This document shows, piece by piece, positions 34,301 to 44,200 of a stretch of DNA of 64,000 nt. The DNA is from Hawksworthiomyces lignivorus. Its lineage: Eukaryota > Ascomycota > Sordariomycetes > Ophiostomatales > Ophiostomataceae. The translations under genes and the position numbers were made by a program. The stretch spans positions 496,001 to 560,000 of the forward strand of contig NTMA01000001.1 of assembly GCA_002917075.1 (NCBI GenBank). Reading direction: 5' to 3'. Below the pieces are notes generated by a model. It saw nothing but the letters and a program-made list of their open reading frames with translations, was not told the DNA's origin and made no database searches. Positions within the stretch are counted from its first letter, which is position 1, and each line of letters starts with the position of its first letter.

Positions 34301-34705
34301 TTTGGGGCCGGACTGGGCCCGAGGGAAGAGCGGCCGCTGCGTCAAGACGTCTGGCGGGACAACCTGGGCAACAAACTCGTCGAGGTCCTTGGCCGGTGGT
34401 GAAAGAGCCTTCAGCATAGCCTCGGTCTCGGCCTCATCAGGGCCAATGTGGCGGCGCTGGAAAGTGTCCAGCGAGGGGTACTTTTTCGCAAAGGCGCTCG
34501 AAGTCGCCCAGGACACGGCAGCCGTTCCTGTCGAGACGCCCCGCGAGCGCTGCAGGCAATTCTGCAGCGTCACCGGCAGAGCTGTGGCGGGGGATGCCAC
34601 GACCGGACCCCTCTGTACAGCGAGTCTGGTGGCAGCAGCTCCTGCCCGCGAAAGACGGCTGGGGTGTAAGTGCCGCGAAGCGGCCCACCCCCGGTTCAGC
34701 ATCAT
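31376..34705 (-). CDS. GCV2: Glycine dehydrogenase (decarboxylating), P protein
   Basis: The mitochondrial P protein decarboxylates glycine with pyridoxal phosphate and passes the aminomethyl group to the lipoyl arm of the H protein. Exons on the minus strand are 34705-32032 and 31968-31376, giving 1,088 residues. The 63-nt intron (GTAAGC donor, CTGAC branch point, CCCCAG acceptor) joins LLM to [12 protein letters not shown] as expected. Two tandem ATGs (34705 and 34702) start the protein; the frame runs on upstream without another ATG. The first 75 residues are rich in Arg, Ser and Ala, as in a mitochondrial presequence. The PLP lysine is Lys825 within [20 protein letters not shown]. The N-terminal half carries the [10 protein letters not shown] block. 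Length and domain order match eukaryotic P proteins. Confidence 0.97.
   Translation of the reverse strand: [1109 protein letters not shown]
31969..32031 (-). other. Stop-free 63-nt intron in GCV2
   Basis: GTAAGC to CCCCAG with CTGACAAA upstream of the acceptor. It is 63 nt, divisible by three and without an in-frame stop. Retained, it would add 21 residues, including a Phe-rich stretch, in the conserved C-terminal half of the enzyme. Confidence 0.85.
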
Positions 34706-37248
34706 TGCCACCTAGGATACAAAAGAAAACAAAGATACCCAAGACAATGGAGAAAAGAACAGCTAATTTCCAAGCAATTGAAAAGAAGCAAAGGAAAATT
34801 GTGAAGAGAAAGCGAGCGAAATCCAAGAAAAGGGCCACAAAATGTGGAAATTTGCCGATAAAAGATAAAAGATAAAAATAATTGTCTTAGATGTGATGGT
34901 GGGTTGCTATGATGGTTGTGTGGAGGCGGAAAGAATCGGCCAAGCCCCAAGACTGGCGAACTAAAAAGTAAAACAAGAGGAATAGTGGAAATGGAGCAAG
35001 GGGGAGAGGAGACGACGAGCAGTCGTAGTCAAAAGAGAGCGCAGGAGAGTACGAGTACAAGAACCGTGGAAACAAAATAAACGTGAAGGGCTTGTGGCGG
35101 TACCTAACCCCAGGGGAAATCTGTAAAAGCTCGATTTGCCACTCTAAATAAGTGCTGATTTGACTCTGTGATTCGTTTACAAATTGTGCAAAATATAAGA
35201 GAAGACGAGAGAACGATCAGAGGCAAGCAAGAGACGGTGAAAAGAGAGAGAGGAAGGGAGACGTTGAGGCATGTGACTGAAGTGACCGACCTCGATTGCC
35301 AACGACGATGCCGGAGGACCCTCCCGGGTGGAAAGCAATACGGTGAAGGGAAAGCGCGATACGGCCAACGGGAGAGCCAGGGGCAAGAACTACGAGCAAT
35401 TAGGCAATAGCTTAGGCAATGGCAACAAAAGCAAAAAGGGCAAAGAGCTAATTCACGTACTAGAACTGCTTCTACGAGCACTACTATTGCAGATCCACTT
35501 AAAACAGGCCATATTTAAAGGACAAAAAGAAGCCAGATCTTAAAACCTAGACCGCAGACTCGGGCAACTCACGCGCCAAAGCTAGAAGCAACGGCCGGGT
35601 CCCATCATACCTTCTCTTGTTTTGGCAGTTAGAAGTGCATTGGCGAAATGCCCCTCTACTATATTATGTGTGCCTACACCTGGGCATCGTTGAACAGAAA
35701 GCAGGACCCTTTTGATAAGGAGAAGGAAGTTGCGGGGAGCAGGAGAGATAAGTACGGTAGTTTGAGAAAGAACCTCTGAACTCCCTTCTTTTTTCGATTT
35801 TTCTTACGTTTTCTTCGTCCGGTTTTCTTCCGATACGTGTGCTACTTTTGCTCTCTTGCTGTGCGGTTCTTTTGCAAGGAGTGCTGGTTGTCACTTTTGT
35901 GTTACTCTTCTTATCATTGCATTGGTGCCACTACCATCCAGGAACAAGAATCTCTCCAGCTTCTCCCTGCAGCTACTTATCGTGCATAGGAGCCCGGCAG
36001 CACCGCAGCCCGAGCCACAGGGTGCAATAAGCGGTCGTGTCCCACTATACGACGTAGTTTTGCACTTGTAAACGCTGAAAGTCGGCCTCTTATTCGTGTT
36101 ATTTCCCAAAGTGGTATCTTTACTTCAACTGGAAAGGACCGTGCAAGTCGGCTATTCTCGGACGGCCTAGCGGCATCGCTCCTCGTCAGATCAGCCATTA
36201 CTCGCTAGCTGTGCTATAACTCCGTAATACTTAGTGCACGATGCATCTGACTCTATCATCTTTCAACTACATACAGCTGCGAACAAAAAAAAAATTGCAT
36301 TGTCCAATCAAGCGCAGGCCATGAAAAGTTGGGGTCCTGTCTTTTCCCGTCCTCGCCCGTCGTTTTCTCTCTGCCGTGTTGAGAGATAAGATAAAAGATT
36401 TCGTGTCTTATCGGGTTTTCGTCTGACTTTCTTTTTTTTTTGGCAGCGTCCATCGTGCGCATTGTGTTCACCGTATTTGCGTTTATACGTATGTCGTCTG
36501 TCGGGCCATCTACAACGAAATACGTAAATGCGTAATTTCATTCGCATTCAATCATGCCGTATAAATGCGCGTGTGCGTTGAAAACCTCTTCAGCACGGTC
36601 GCATCTTTGAGAAATGAAGTCCATTACATGAGAGAAAGAGAAGGGCCAACGAAGCAAGCGATTTGCCGTGCCACGGATCGCGACAACGTTACATAATGCC
36701 ACCCAGCAGAGAGGATGCCCTCCTTCGTCGCCAGCAGAAATCGGTGAACTGACTCGCTCAGCGCCCGCGGGGGAGCCCGTCTGCAAAAGACGGCACGCTC
36801 TGCAGGCTTTGACGTCATTCGTGGCCACGCTGCCAGCGCCTTTCCAGTAGCAGCGGTGGCATACATATAGATAGGGTCTCGAGCTGGTTCAAAAAACCAG
36901 GTCTAAATAGCCGAGGAGCAACGTGCAGAAGAGATGTTCAATGTAGACAAATAGCTGGAATGCTCACGACAGCTACGCCTCGTATCTTACATACATATAG
37001 CTTGTATACAGGCGGCTGTGGAGTTTTGGGCGGTAGCTGGCGGGCAGCTGTCGACGGGGCAAAAATGGAGCCCCACAAAAAAATTAACAACCAAGGCGAA
37101 AGAAAAAAAAATGGCAAAATACCGGCTCTCAATTGTCAACCTCGACGACAAATAGACAGCAAACGATTAGACAGCCAGACGATCAGCTAGGTTCAAACTC
37201 GACAGGTCTTCCAATTGCAAAAAGAGCAACCTTCTCATTTCATTCAGG
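34706..37248. other. Divergent intergenic region (GCV2 / TOM5)
   Basis: About 2.5 kb between two divergent start codons. It is purine-rich on the plus strand near GCV2 (34740-35060 and 35200-35260), as expected of a pyrimidine-rich leader on the minus strand. Short frames exist on both strands, but none looks like a protein. A CCAAT sequence occurs at about 36303. Confidence 0.4.
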
Positions 37249-37555
37249 ATGTTTGGCGCACGTAGGTTCTGACGCTACCCCGACCACCAAACTGGCCACA
37301 GCGGGGGTCTCTTGTGCGCATATATCAGCGAGGCTAACTCTTTTGCATCGCAGCCCCCAAGTACTCGGAGGAGGAACTCCGCCGCGGCGAGAAGGACGCC
37401 GCGTACACCATGCAGCAGTTCGTGACGACGTCGGTGCTGCTGTATCTCTGTAAGTGGCCTCTCCGGCCGGACTCCCCAGAGCGAGGTTTGACTACGTGCT
37501 AACTGTGATGTCGACAGCTCCCTTTGCCGTTGAAGCCATCTGGAAGCTCTTCTGA
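37249..37555 (+). CDS. tom5: TOM5, small subunit of the mitochondrial outer-membrane translocase
   Basis: Exons 37249-37261, 37354-37449 and 37518-37555 give 48 residues, too short for most ORF scans. Intron 1 has GTAGGT, GCTAAC and CGCAG; intron 2 has GTAAGT, CTAAC and GACAG. The product starts MFGAPPKYSEEELRRGEKDA and ends in one hydrophobic helix with the tail SPFAVEAIWKLF. Tom5 is a tail-anchored subunit of the TOM core that passes preproteins from receptors to the Tom40 channel. Size, the acidic N-terminal cytosolic part and the C-terminal membrane helix match fungal Tom5. Confidence 0.88.
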
Positions 37556-38285
37556 GAGGAGAAATTCTTGTGGCAAGCAATACCCCATGATCTTCCAGTC
37601 ATGCATCCGATGAACAGATACGTCGGTAGACGGCCATAGGTGCCTCCTGCAGCGGACCTCTGTTGCCCGCATGCGGGCGATGGGGCGAGTGTACGATATG
37701 ATGAACGCAAGGACAAACGAACAAATAAATCAAACAAAACAAACATGGTTTAGCTAGACTGGGTATTTGGGTCCAGGCAAAGGATGGTCGTCTCTGGATA
37801 CGGCCTTGTAATAGGCGATAGAGAGAAGAGCCTTAGACAACAGGCTTGATCTTAATAGACTTGGGGTTTGGGCAAAACGGGGCACCAGGTATTGCCATAC
37901 ACCATTGAGGAAAGGATACCAAAAAAAAAATACGTAATTTAAGAGCATCTCGTCGCAGTCAAATATGGCCAGGAGCCATACCTCTTATAAGCCCTTTCAC
38001 AGTGCAGTCCTCCTGCTCTTGAAGCCTCTCGCTAGACACATAAAATAAAACGCGGAAAACGCCCTGCTCTTTATTATTTTCTCGGTGCCGTCTTTTTCTT
38101 CTCTCTGCCTCAAGATATATGCCCCCTGTCGTGTGTCATCCTCGATGCTCCGCACGAAATCAAAAGAAAGGCTTCCCAATCGACAAACTATATAATACAC
38201 AAAAGGCGATTGTATCCTCGCCCTTTTTCAATTCTATCCTCTCCGTCTGCGCAGAGCTTATCTCCACACCTCACGGCCTGCCAGG
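37556..38285. other. Convergent intergenic region (TOM5 / nucleoporin)
   Basis: 730 bases between converging genes with the 3' ends of both. No gene is supported. Confidence 0.4.
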
Positions 38286-39743
38286 TCACCGCGCGTACTG
38301 CTGCTGGTCCTTCTCCCACGAGTCGTAGTCCGACTTGATCTGCTCCACCTCCTTCTTGAGGTGCTGCAGCTGCTTCTCGTAGTCCTCGACGATCTGTCGC
38401 ATGTTAGCAGAGCGAACGAAAAATAAGTAGGAATAATGCATAGAGAAAAAAAAAAAGAAAAAAAAAAAAAAAAGAAAAAGATACTCTCACCTTCTTGGCC
38501 TTGGCCTCGACCTCCTCGCCGAGCCCCTCCTCCTCGCGCACGCCGCGCTTGTTGACCTCGACGCGCAGGGCATCCGAGTAATTGCGCAGCACGATGAGGC
38601 GGCTCCACAGCTCCTCCATGCGGGCGCTGAGGGCCGGGTCCTGCAGCGTCTTCTCGAGGGCCTGCAGCTTCTGCTTGAGGTCGTCCTCGTCGCCCGACAG
38701 CGCGTAGCCGCGGTTGCGCAGCACCTGCGTCTTGGCGGCCAGCGCCAGGCAGCGGCGGCTCAGCTCGTTGTGCCGCCGCCGCGCCGCCAGCGCGCGCACG
38801 CTCGTCTGCAGGTCGTGCTGGGCCAGGATGGCGTCCAGCTTGGCGTTGACCTCGTGCAGGCCCGCGTTGAACGTGGCCACCGTGCGCCGCTGCAGCTGCA
38901 GCCGCGTCGCCAGGCCCTCGAACCCCGTGCACAGCACCGGCAGGTAGCCCGGCGCCGGCTTGTTCTGCAGGGCCTCCTCCCACTCGCGCGGGTTCTCAAA
39001 CGCCTGCGGCTGGAAGAACGGCACGCGGTTCTCGTCCACCTTGTTGTAAAAGTACTCCTTGAACACGGTCGTGCTCGGGTTGTCCGGCCGCCACTTGCCG
39101 ATCAGGGTCGCGATCTGGTCGGGGATGGGTTTTTCCACTGGAGAAGAGCAAAGAGGGATTAGCACAACAAAATACGAGGTAAATAGCATGCAAGAAAGAC
39201 ATCGGAGAGAAACGTACGAGGTGCAACAGGCTGGCCCGGCTGCCACACCGAGTTCCCCCACAAGCTCGACTGGTTCACCGACTGCTGCATCTGCTGCATC
39301 TGCTGCATCTGCTGTAGTTGTTGCAGCTGCTGGAGCTGCTGGAGCTGTTGCTGCTGAGCAGCGTTCAGGGCGGAGCCGCCAAAGAGGCTGGATCCCAGCG
39401 GCTGCTGCTGCTGCTGCTGCTGTTGGACAGGCTGTGCGGCGGGTGCCCCAAACAGGCCTCCCGTAGGCTGCTGGGCCGTCTGTGTCGAGGCGCCAAAGAG
39501 GCCGCCTGTTGCGGCCGGCTGCTGTGCATTTTGTGTCGACGCGGCAAACAACCCTCCCGCAGGCTGCTGGGCCGTCTGTGTCGATGCGCCAAAGAGGCCA
39601 CCTGTGGGCTGCTGAGCTGTCTGTGTCGATGTGCCAAAGAGTCCGCCCGTTGCTGGCTGCGCCGCCGGCTGTCCGAAAGGCGTCGTTGTTGTGCTGCTGC
39701 CAAACAGGCCGCCCGTGGCGGGCTTGGAGCCGAACAGCGACAT
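38286..39743 (-). CDS. NUP57: GLFG nucleoporin of the Nup57/Nup54 family
   Basis: Exons on the minus strand are 39743-39218, 39137-38491 and 38393-38286, giving 426 residues. Donors are GTACGT and GTGAGA; the second acceptor follows TGCTAACATGCGACAG. Residues 1-115 carry GLFG repeats spaced by Thr/Gln-rich linkers, then a polyQ run and a QM/QL tract (about 120-165). From about 176 the conserved Nup54/57 domain begins (EKPIPDQIATLIGKWRPDNP) and continues with coiled coils to the end. The family forms the central transport channel with the Nsp1/Nup62 and Nup49/Nup58 partners, and its FG repeats bind transport receptors. The last 35 residues (from IVEDYEKQLQHLKKEV) come from a separate short exon and finish the coiled coil. 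PolyQ length may vary between strains. Confidence 0.93.
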
Positions 39744-40177
39744 GGTCGACGAAACTCGCTCTGCCTAAGCAGAATCAGCGTCGATTATCAAGGGCCTCGT
39801 CACCAGAAGCTCTGTCCGTCGCTGTAGTCGCCGGGAAGGAAGACCGACGTCGTAGTGTCGCGTCGGCGAAAGAGCTCCGTTGCCTAGAGACGTGTCCAAC
39901 AATAACAACGACGCCAATTTAAGTCGTGCTTACAATAAGAAAAAGCCCATAAAAAATCCTGCTTTTCGTAAAATCGTGTAAATGTATGATATTCTCAGAG
40001 ATATGGCAAACGGGAGCTGTCAAAGCAAGTCAGGAGGAAAACTGGAGGACGCGCCTCTGTAGAAATGAGGTCTCAGGGAAAAGAAAATAATAATTTAGCG
40101 CGGGCTGAGGCGCACCTGTCCACTGGCAACCTTTCCCTTCACCTTAGCTTGCTCTCCGTCCAGCCTGACGAGTTTTC

Positions 40178-40243
40178 ATTGGCTGCTCACCGACAACTCT
40201 CTTCGGTGTGAAACTAGCCAATCAAAGAACGTAATTGGCTGCT
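40178..40243. promoter_or_regulatory. Three CCAAT boxes in the NUP57/NDUFA8 divergent promoter
   Basis: ATTGG at 40178-40182, CCAAT at 40218-40222 and ATTGG at 40234-40238 lie within 66 bases. The two ATTGG copies belong to a direct repeat ATTGGCTGCT (40178-40187 and 40234-40243). CCAAT boxes bind the Hap2/3/5 complex, which controls respiratory genes in fungi. The whole spacer (39744-40412) is only 669 bases, so both genes can use them. Confidence 0.55.
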
Positions 40244-40412
40244 GACCCAGCCGCATTCACCGTGCGGTTTTCCGAGTGCCAAAAAATGCCGAGAAGCTCC
40301 AAATCGTACCAAACGAAAACTCTCACCACTGAACCCCCGACGACAAACGCCATCACCCCTCGTCAACCACATTCCGAATCGCCGTCAGGACTGTCACAGA
40401 CAATAGGCAATA

Positions 40413-41275
40413 ATGTCGAGCCGGAAACCCGTGTATGTATATGCTCCGTCGCCATTGAGGCCCGTCCCTTCACGTGGACAGATTTCCCTCTCTCCGGTCA
40501 TGCCCCATTGCCGTCTCCGTTTTCCAATTGATGTGCTGACGTTGTGCGCTCCTCTCTTTCTTCTCAAAAATGCAGCTTCAATCAGCAGGTGCTGTACGAC
40601 ACCACTCCGCTGCCCGACTCCATCCCCAAGGTCCAAGAGATCGGCGCCAGCTCCGCCCCGCTCCTGTCGGCGTCCTTCTTTATCGGCGCCCGCTGCCAGC
40701 CCTACAATGACGACTACATGCAGTGCAAGAACGAGAACCCTGGCAAGGGCGAGTTCGAGTGCCTGAAGGAGGGTCGGCGCGTGACGCGGTGCGCCCGGAG
40801 TGTGTATGTCTTGAAGATCCGCTCTTCCGCTGCAAGAGCGGCATCACGCAGAATGAATTGCTAGAGACATTACCGGTGTTGCTAACCTTCTTCTGTCCAG
40901 CCTTGATGACATCAACAAGAGCTGCCTCGAGACCTTCCGCGCCCACTGGCAGTGCCTCGACAACAACAACCACCAGCTGTGGCAGTGCCGGCCGGAGGAG
41001 TGGAAGTTCAACAAATGCGTCTTTGAGAACCTGGTGCGTCTTTGCTGCGACTACTGCAGGACGGAGCACGCATCTGTCTCTCTCATTTTGGTGCCATTCT
41101 GCTAACATCTGGTCAGAAACTCGAGAAGGTCGTCCCCGACTCCGCCAAGGGCACTCCCCTGCACCTCCGCAACAAGCAGATCTACGCACACTACAATCGG
41201 CCTGGCACACCGTTTATCCCAGAGAAGAGTGCGGCTGCAGCACCAGCCGCCGAGGCCGCCGCGCCGACGTCGTGA
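40413..41275 (+). CDS. NDUFA8: NADH:ubiquinone oxidoreductase NDUFA8/20.8 kDa subunit
   Basis: Exons 40413-40432, 40576-40803, 40901-41033 and 41117-41275 give 179 residues. Exon 1 is only 20 nt. Donors are GTATGT, GTATGT and GTGCGT, and each acceptor is a CAG; GCTAAC precedes the last two. The conserved start is MSSRKPVFNQQVLYDTTPLP. Four C-x9-C pairs form two CHCH hairpins: CQPYNDDYMQC, CLKEGRRVTRC, CLETFRAHWQC and CRPEEWKFNKC. The protein is an accessory subunit of complex I on the intermembrane-space side, imported and oxidised by the Mia40 pathway. Length is close to the fungal norm, and the Ala-rich tail is variable in the family. Confidence 0.95.
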
Positions 41276-44200
41276 AGAGCTCACGCGGCCAGCTTATGTT
41301 CTTTGGGGTTTGTACGTGACAAACGATGAAGACACCTGCGCACTTTGCTGGGCAACGACGGTCCAGCGAACAGCGGCAGTGTGTTCTTGGGTTCTAGCGG
41401 CATTTTTGCAGGATGCAATATGCGGTTGTTGAGAGTCTGCTACAGAAATGGAACGAAGGCAGCCAAGTGTACATATGTAGGGTTACCAAATGCAAACCAA
41501 AAAAGTATTGAAGATCAAGACTTCAGTGGCCTTGCGAGTGATTTCGATTTCGTTGGAAGACGCATATATACCGCTCAATGAGAGCATCTCCAATATCTAT
41601 TTCATTGTCCTGTGTGGTACACATACTGTCGTAACGTAGCGGGCTAGGCCAACTCGCATTTCCCAAACACAGAATGCTGCCCGCGATTTGATAGCTCGCC
41701 TATTCTTATTCTATTTTATTACTGCGTAAGACCCGAAAGTTTCGAAAACAGCTCTCACGATAGCCCTAAAGAAATGGAGGCAGACCTTATTTTGATCTTT
41801 TGTCAGAATCCATTGCCATACTTGTGCTCTTTATTACTGGTTTCTCTCCTTCCGTTGAAGATGAGGAGGCTGGCGTCTTCGTCTGGCATTTGCAATATGT
41901 TCGTTTTCTGCAATTTCTGTTCTCCAATAGCCCTGAGCTGGCGTATACATGTAATGTTGTCTGGACGACATTGACGTCTTTTATCATATGCTTACTCTAT
42001 AGGATTCAAAAACAACAACTTGCTATATTTCTAACATCTGTTCATGTTGTTTAACAACTTACATTCAGCAAACTCTTGCACCCACGCCATACTCTAAACA
42101 AGAATGAGTACTACACGGTGTGTTTAACTTGTGTGTTATATTATGCTCATCAGAAAAAGCGTTTGCATAACGCTGATCCGTGTTGTCAGAAGTGTGTACT
42201 CGACAAAAAATTACAATCCATATTTGAAGCTCATGAACCGCCCACTGAATTACAGACATTTTAGCATTACTCTTCAATATAATTTTAAGGCTGTGAACAT
42301 ACCGAGCAGTAGTGTTCTATTTTTGTTTTTTTCCCCCAGCTACATCATTTTGTTTGAAGTCTGGACTATTACATATCTGCCCTCTACTGACCTCATTACT
42401 CCAAATACATTCCAAGATAAGCAGAAGTGACTATCTAAGTATGGCAATGTGATCAGCTCATTATAACCTGTCTATCTCTTAAAGAGGATGGCCCAGATTG
42501 GAAAGCCGTCTTGATTGTTCATAATGCTGAGAAAGTATTCCCAGATCCTAAGATATGATTTAGAAGGAGCCACCACAATGCCTAGTAAAGCTGGCCGAAG
42601 CCATTTCTACGATATCAATAGATTTGGACTTGTCGAGCACTTTGGCGACAGCAGAATGCTTTCCCTTCTTCGGCTATCCCATCTATTTCACCGACACGGC
42701 AGTAAAACCAAGAGCCTATTCTCTTTGAAGTAGAGAGCACGTTGCTATTTGTTGGCCGGAACGGAACCCATGCTTGCGTATTTTTGATTTTGCAACTTGA
42801 ATTTTGCTGCGCCTCCTCATCCGCAAGGAGACAAATTTTATTCCCTTCTTCCAATTTTTCCTTGTCGTTGATGACCACTCCTGGAGACTTCCAACAAAAC
42901 CGCTGTAATCTAAATCGGGCCGGGAAAGTGCATGCAGAGAAGGTCGAACTAATTGAAATCCAATCTAAATCAGGGGAGAATATATTCGATGAGGCGAGAC
43001 GGACGGCAGAGTGAACGAGACAAGCCTTTCCGCTGAAGGTCGGACTTGCCTGCCAAGAACAGATGAAATGGACCATCTTCAGAACAAAAAAATATTTCTT
43101 TTTATTATACATCTTGAAACGCACATGACGTCTACGTACACATGCAGTCGACTGGAAATGAACAAAACAAGGGAAAGACGAGGCGGCAGGTCTCAGAATT
43201 GCAATGGGAGAGGCATTGGGATATAGATTGTAGCTCCCGTCTCATCCTTGAGCAAGATATCTTGCAGCAAGGGAAAATGATCCAAGTAGGATATTTGATC
43301 TATCTCATGACTTTTTGCCCCCTTTTGCATCCAACCACAGGGTTGTGTCAAACAATTGACGGACCGATGAGCATAAGAAGTTTGGTAAAGTGACAACTTA
43401 TGTTACACATGGTATATGCTGCCATTTCTTGAGTCTTTTTTTAAAAAAAAAAAAAATACCAAGATAACCTGACACAGAAAAGGCCTCGGCCAGAATGATA
43501 CATGTGCCCGACCCATAACGAAGAAGAGATCACAGTGAGAGAAACAATGTGTAGGTAAGCTATGGGCCGAGAGTTTCATCGCCATGCCACTCGATGCCCC
43601 TCTATCGTACCGTTTAGGTATGGAGCCCTGTTTCTGAGTTGGAGGAGATGGGATGAAAGAAACAACATACCAAGATGCTGTTCTTTCTTCCTCATGGCGA
43701 GGCGCCGTGTTAGAGGCCGCCCTCTTGAGCAATTATGGACATAGTCTTCTCAGGTATGCTCCCTGAGTACCTGCGCTGATATTTTGCTCACCTATGTTGT
43801 TCGGTCTGGATCTCGAAATGCCTGGTTATTTTCTGCGGATTCGCCATCTCCTCTCCGTCTCTTTTTTATTATTTTATTATTATTTATATTATTTATGTTT
43901 TGTTCTTTCACTGTTTATACTAAAGGCTAGTGTTATTTCTGTGGACAAAGCTTACAGAGAAAGACGCAGATCCGGATAGCTTCTCTACAACATGGATAGA
44001 AACCAGGGAATCGCTCTTTGACGCCTTTAGCTAGAATGTATTTCACTGGGACTTTTTGAAGAGGTGTAAAAACTAAGCTTTCTTTAAGACCCAAAGAGAG
44101 AGAACTGAGATCGAGCTGATCGAGACCCGTTCTTCTTTTTTTGCTGTGACTGGGAATATCATGCGGCTTTGGGGTCGCCGGACGCTGCAGCCAAGAAACG

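Noticed and set aside
33359..34402. 347-codon frame opposite GCV2, and a 372-codon frame opposite the coiled-coil gene at 6381-7499
   Set aside because: Both lie antisense to clear genes and have the composition of shadow frames.
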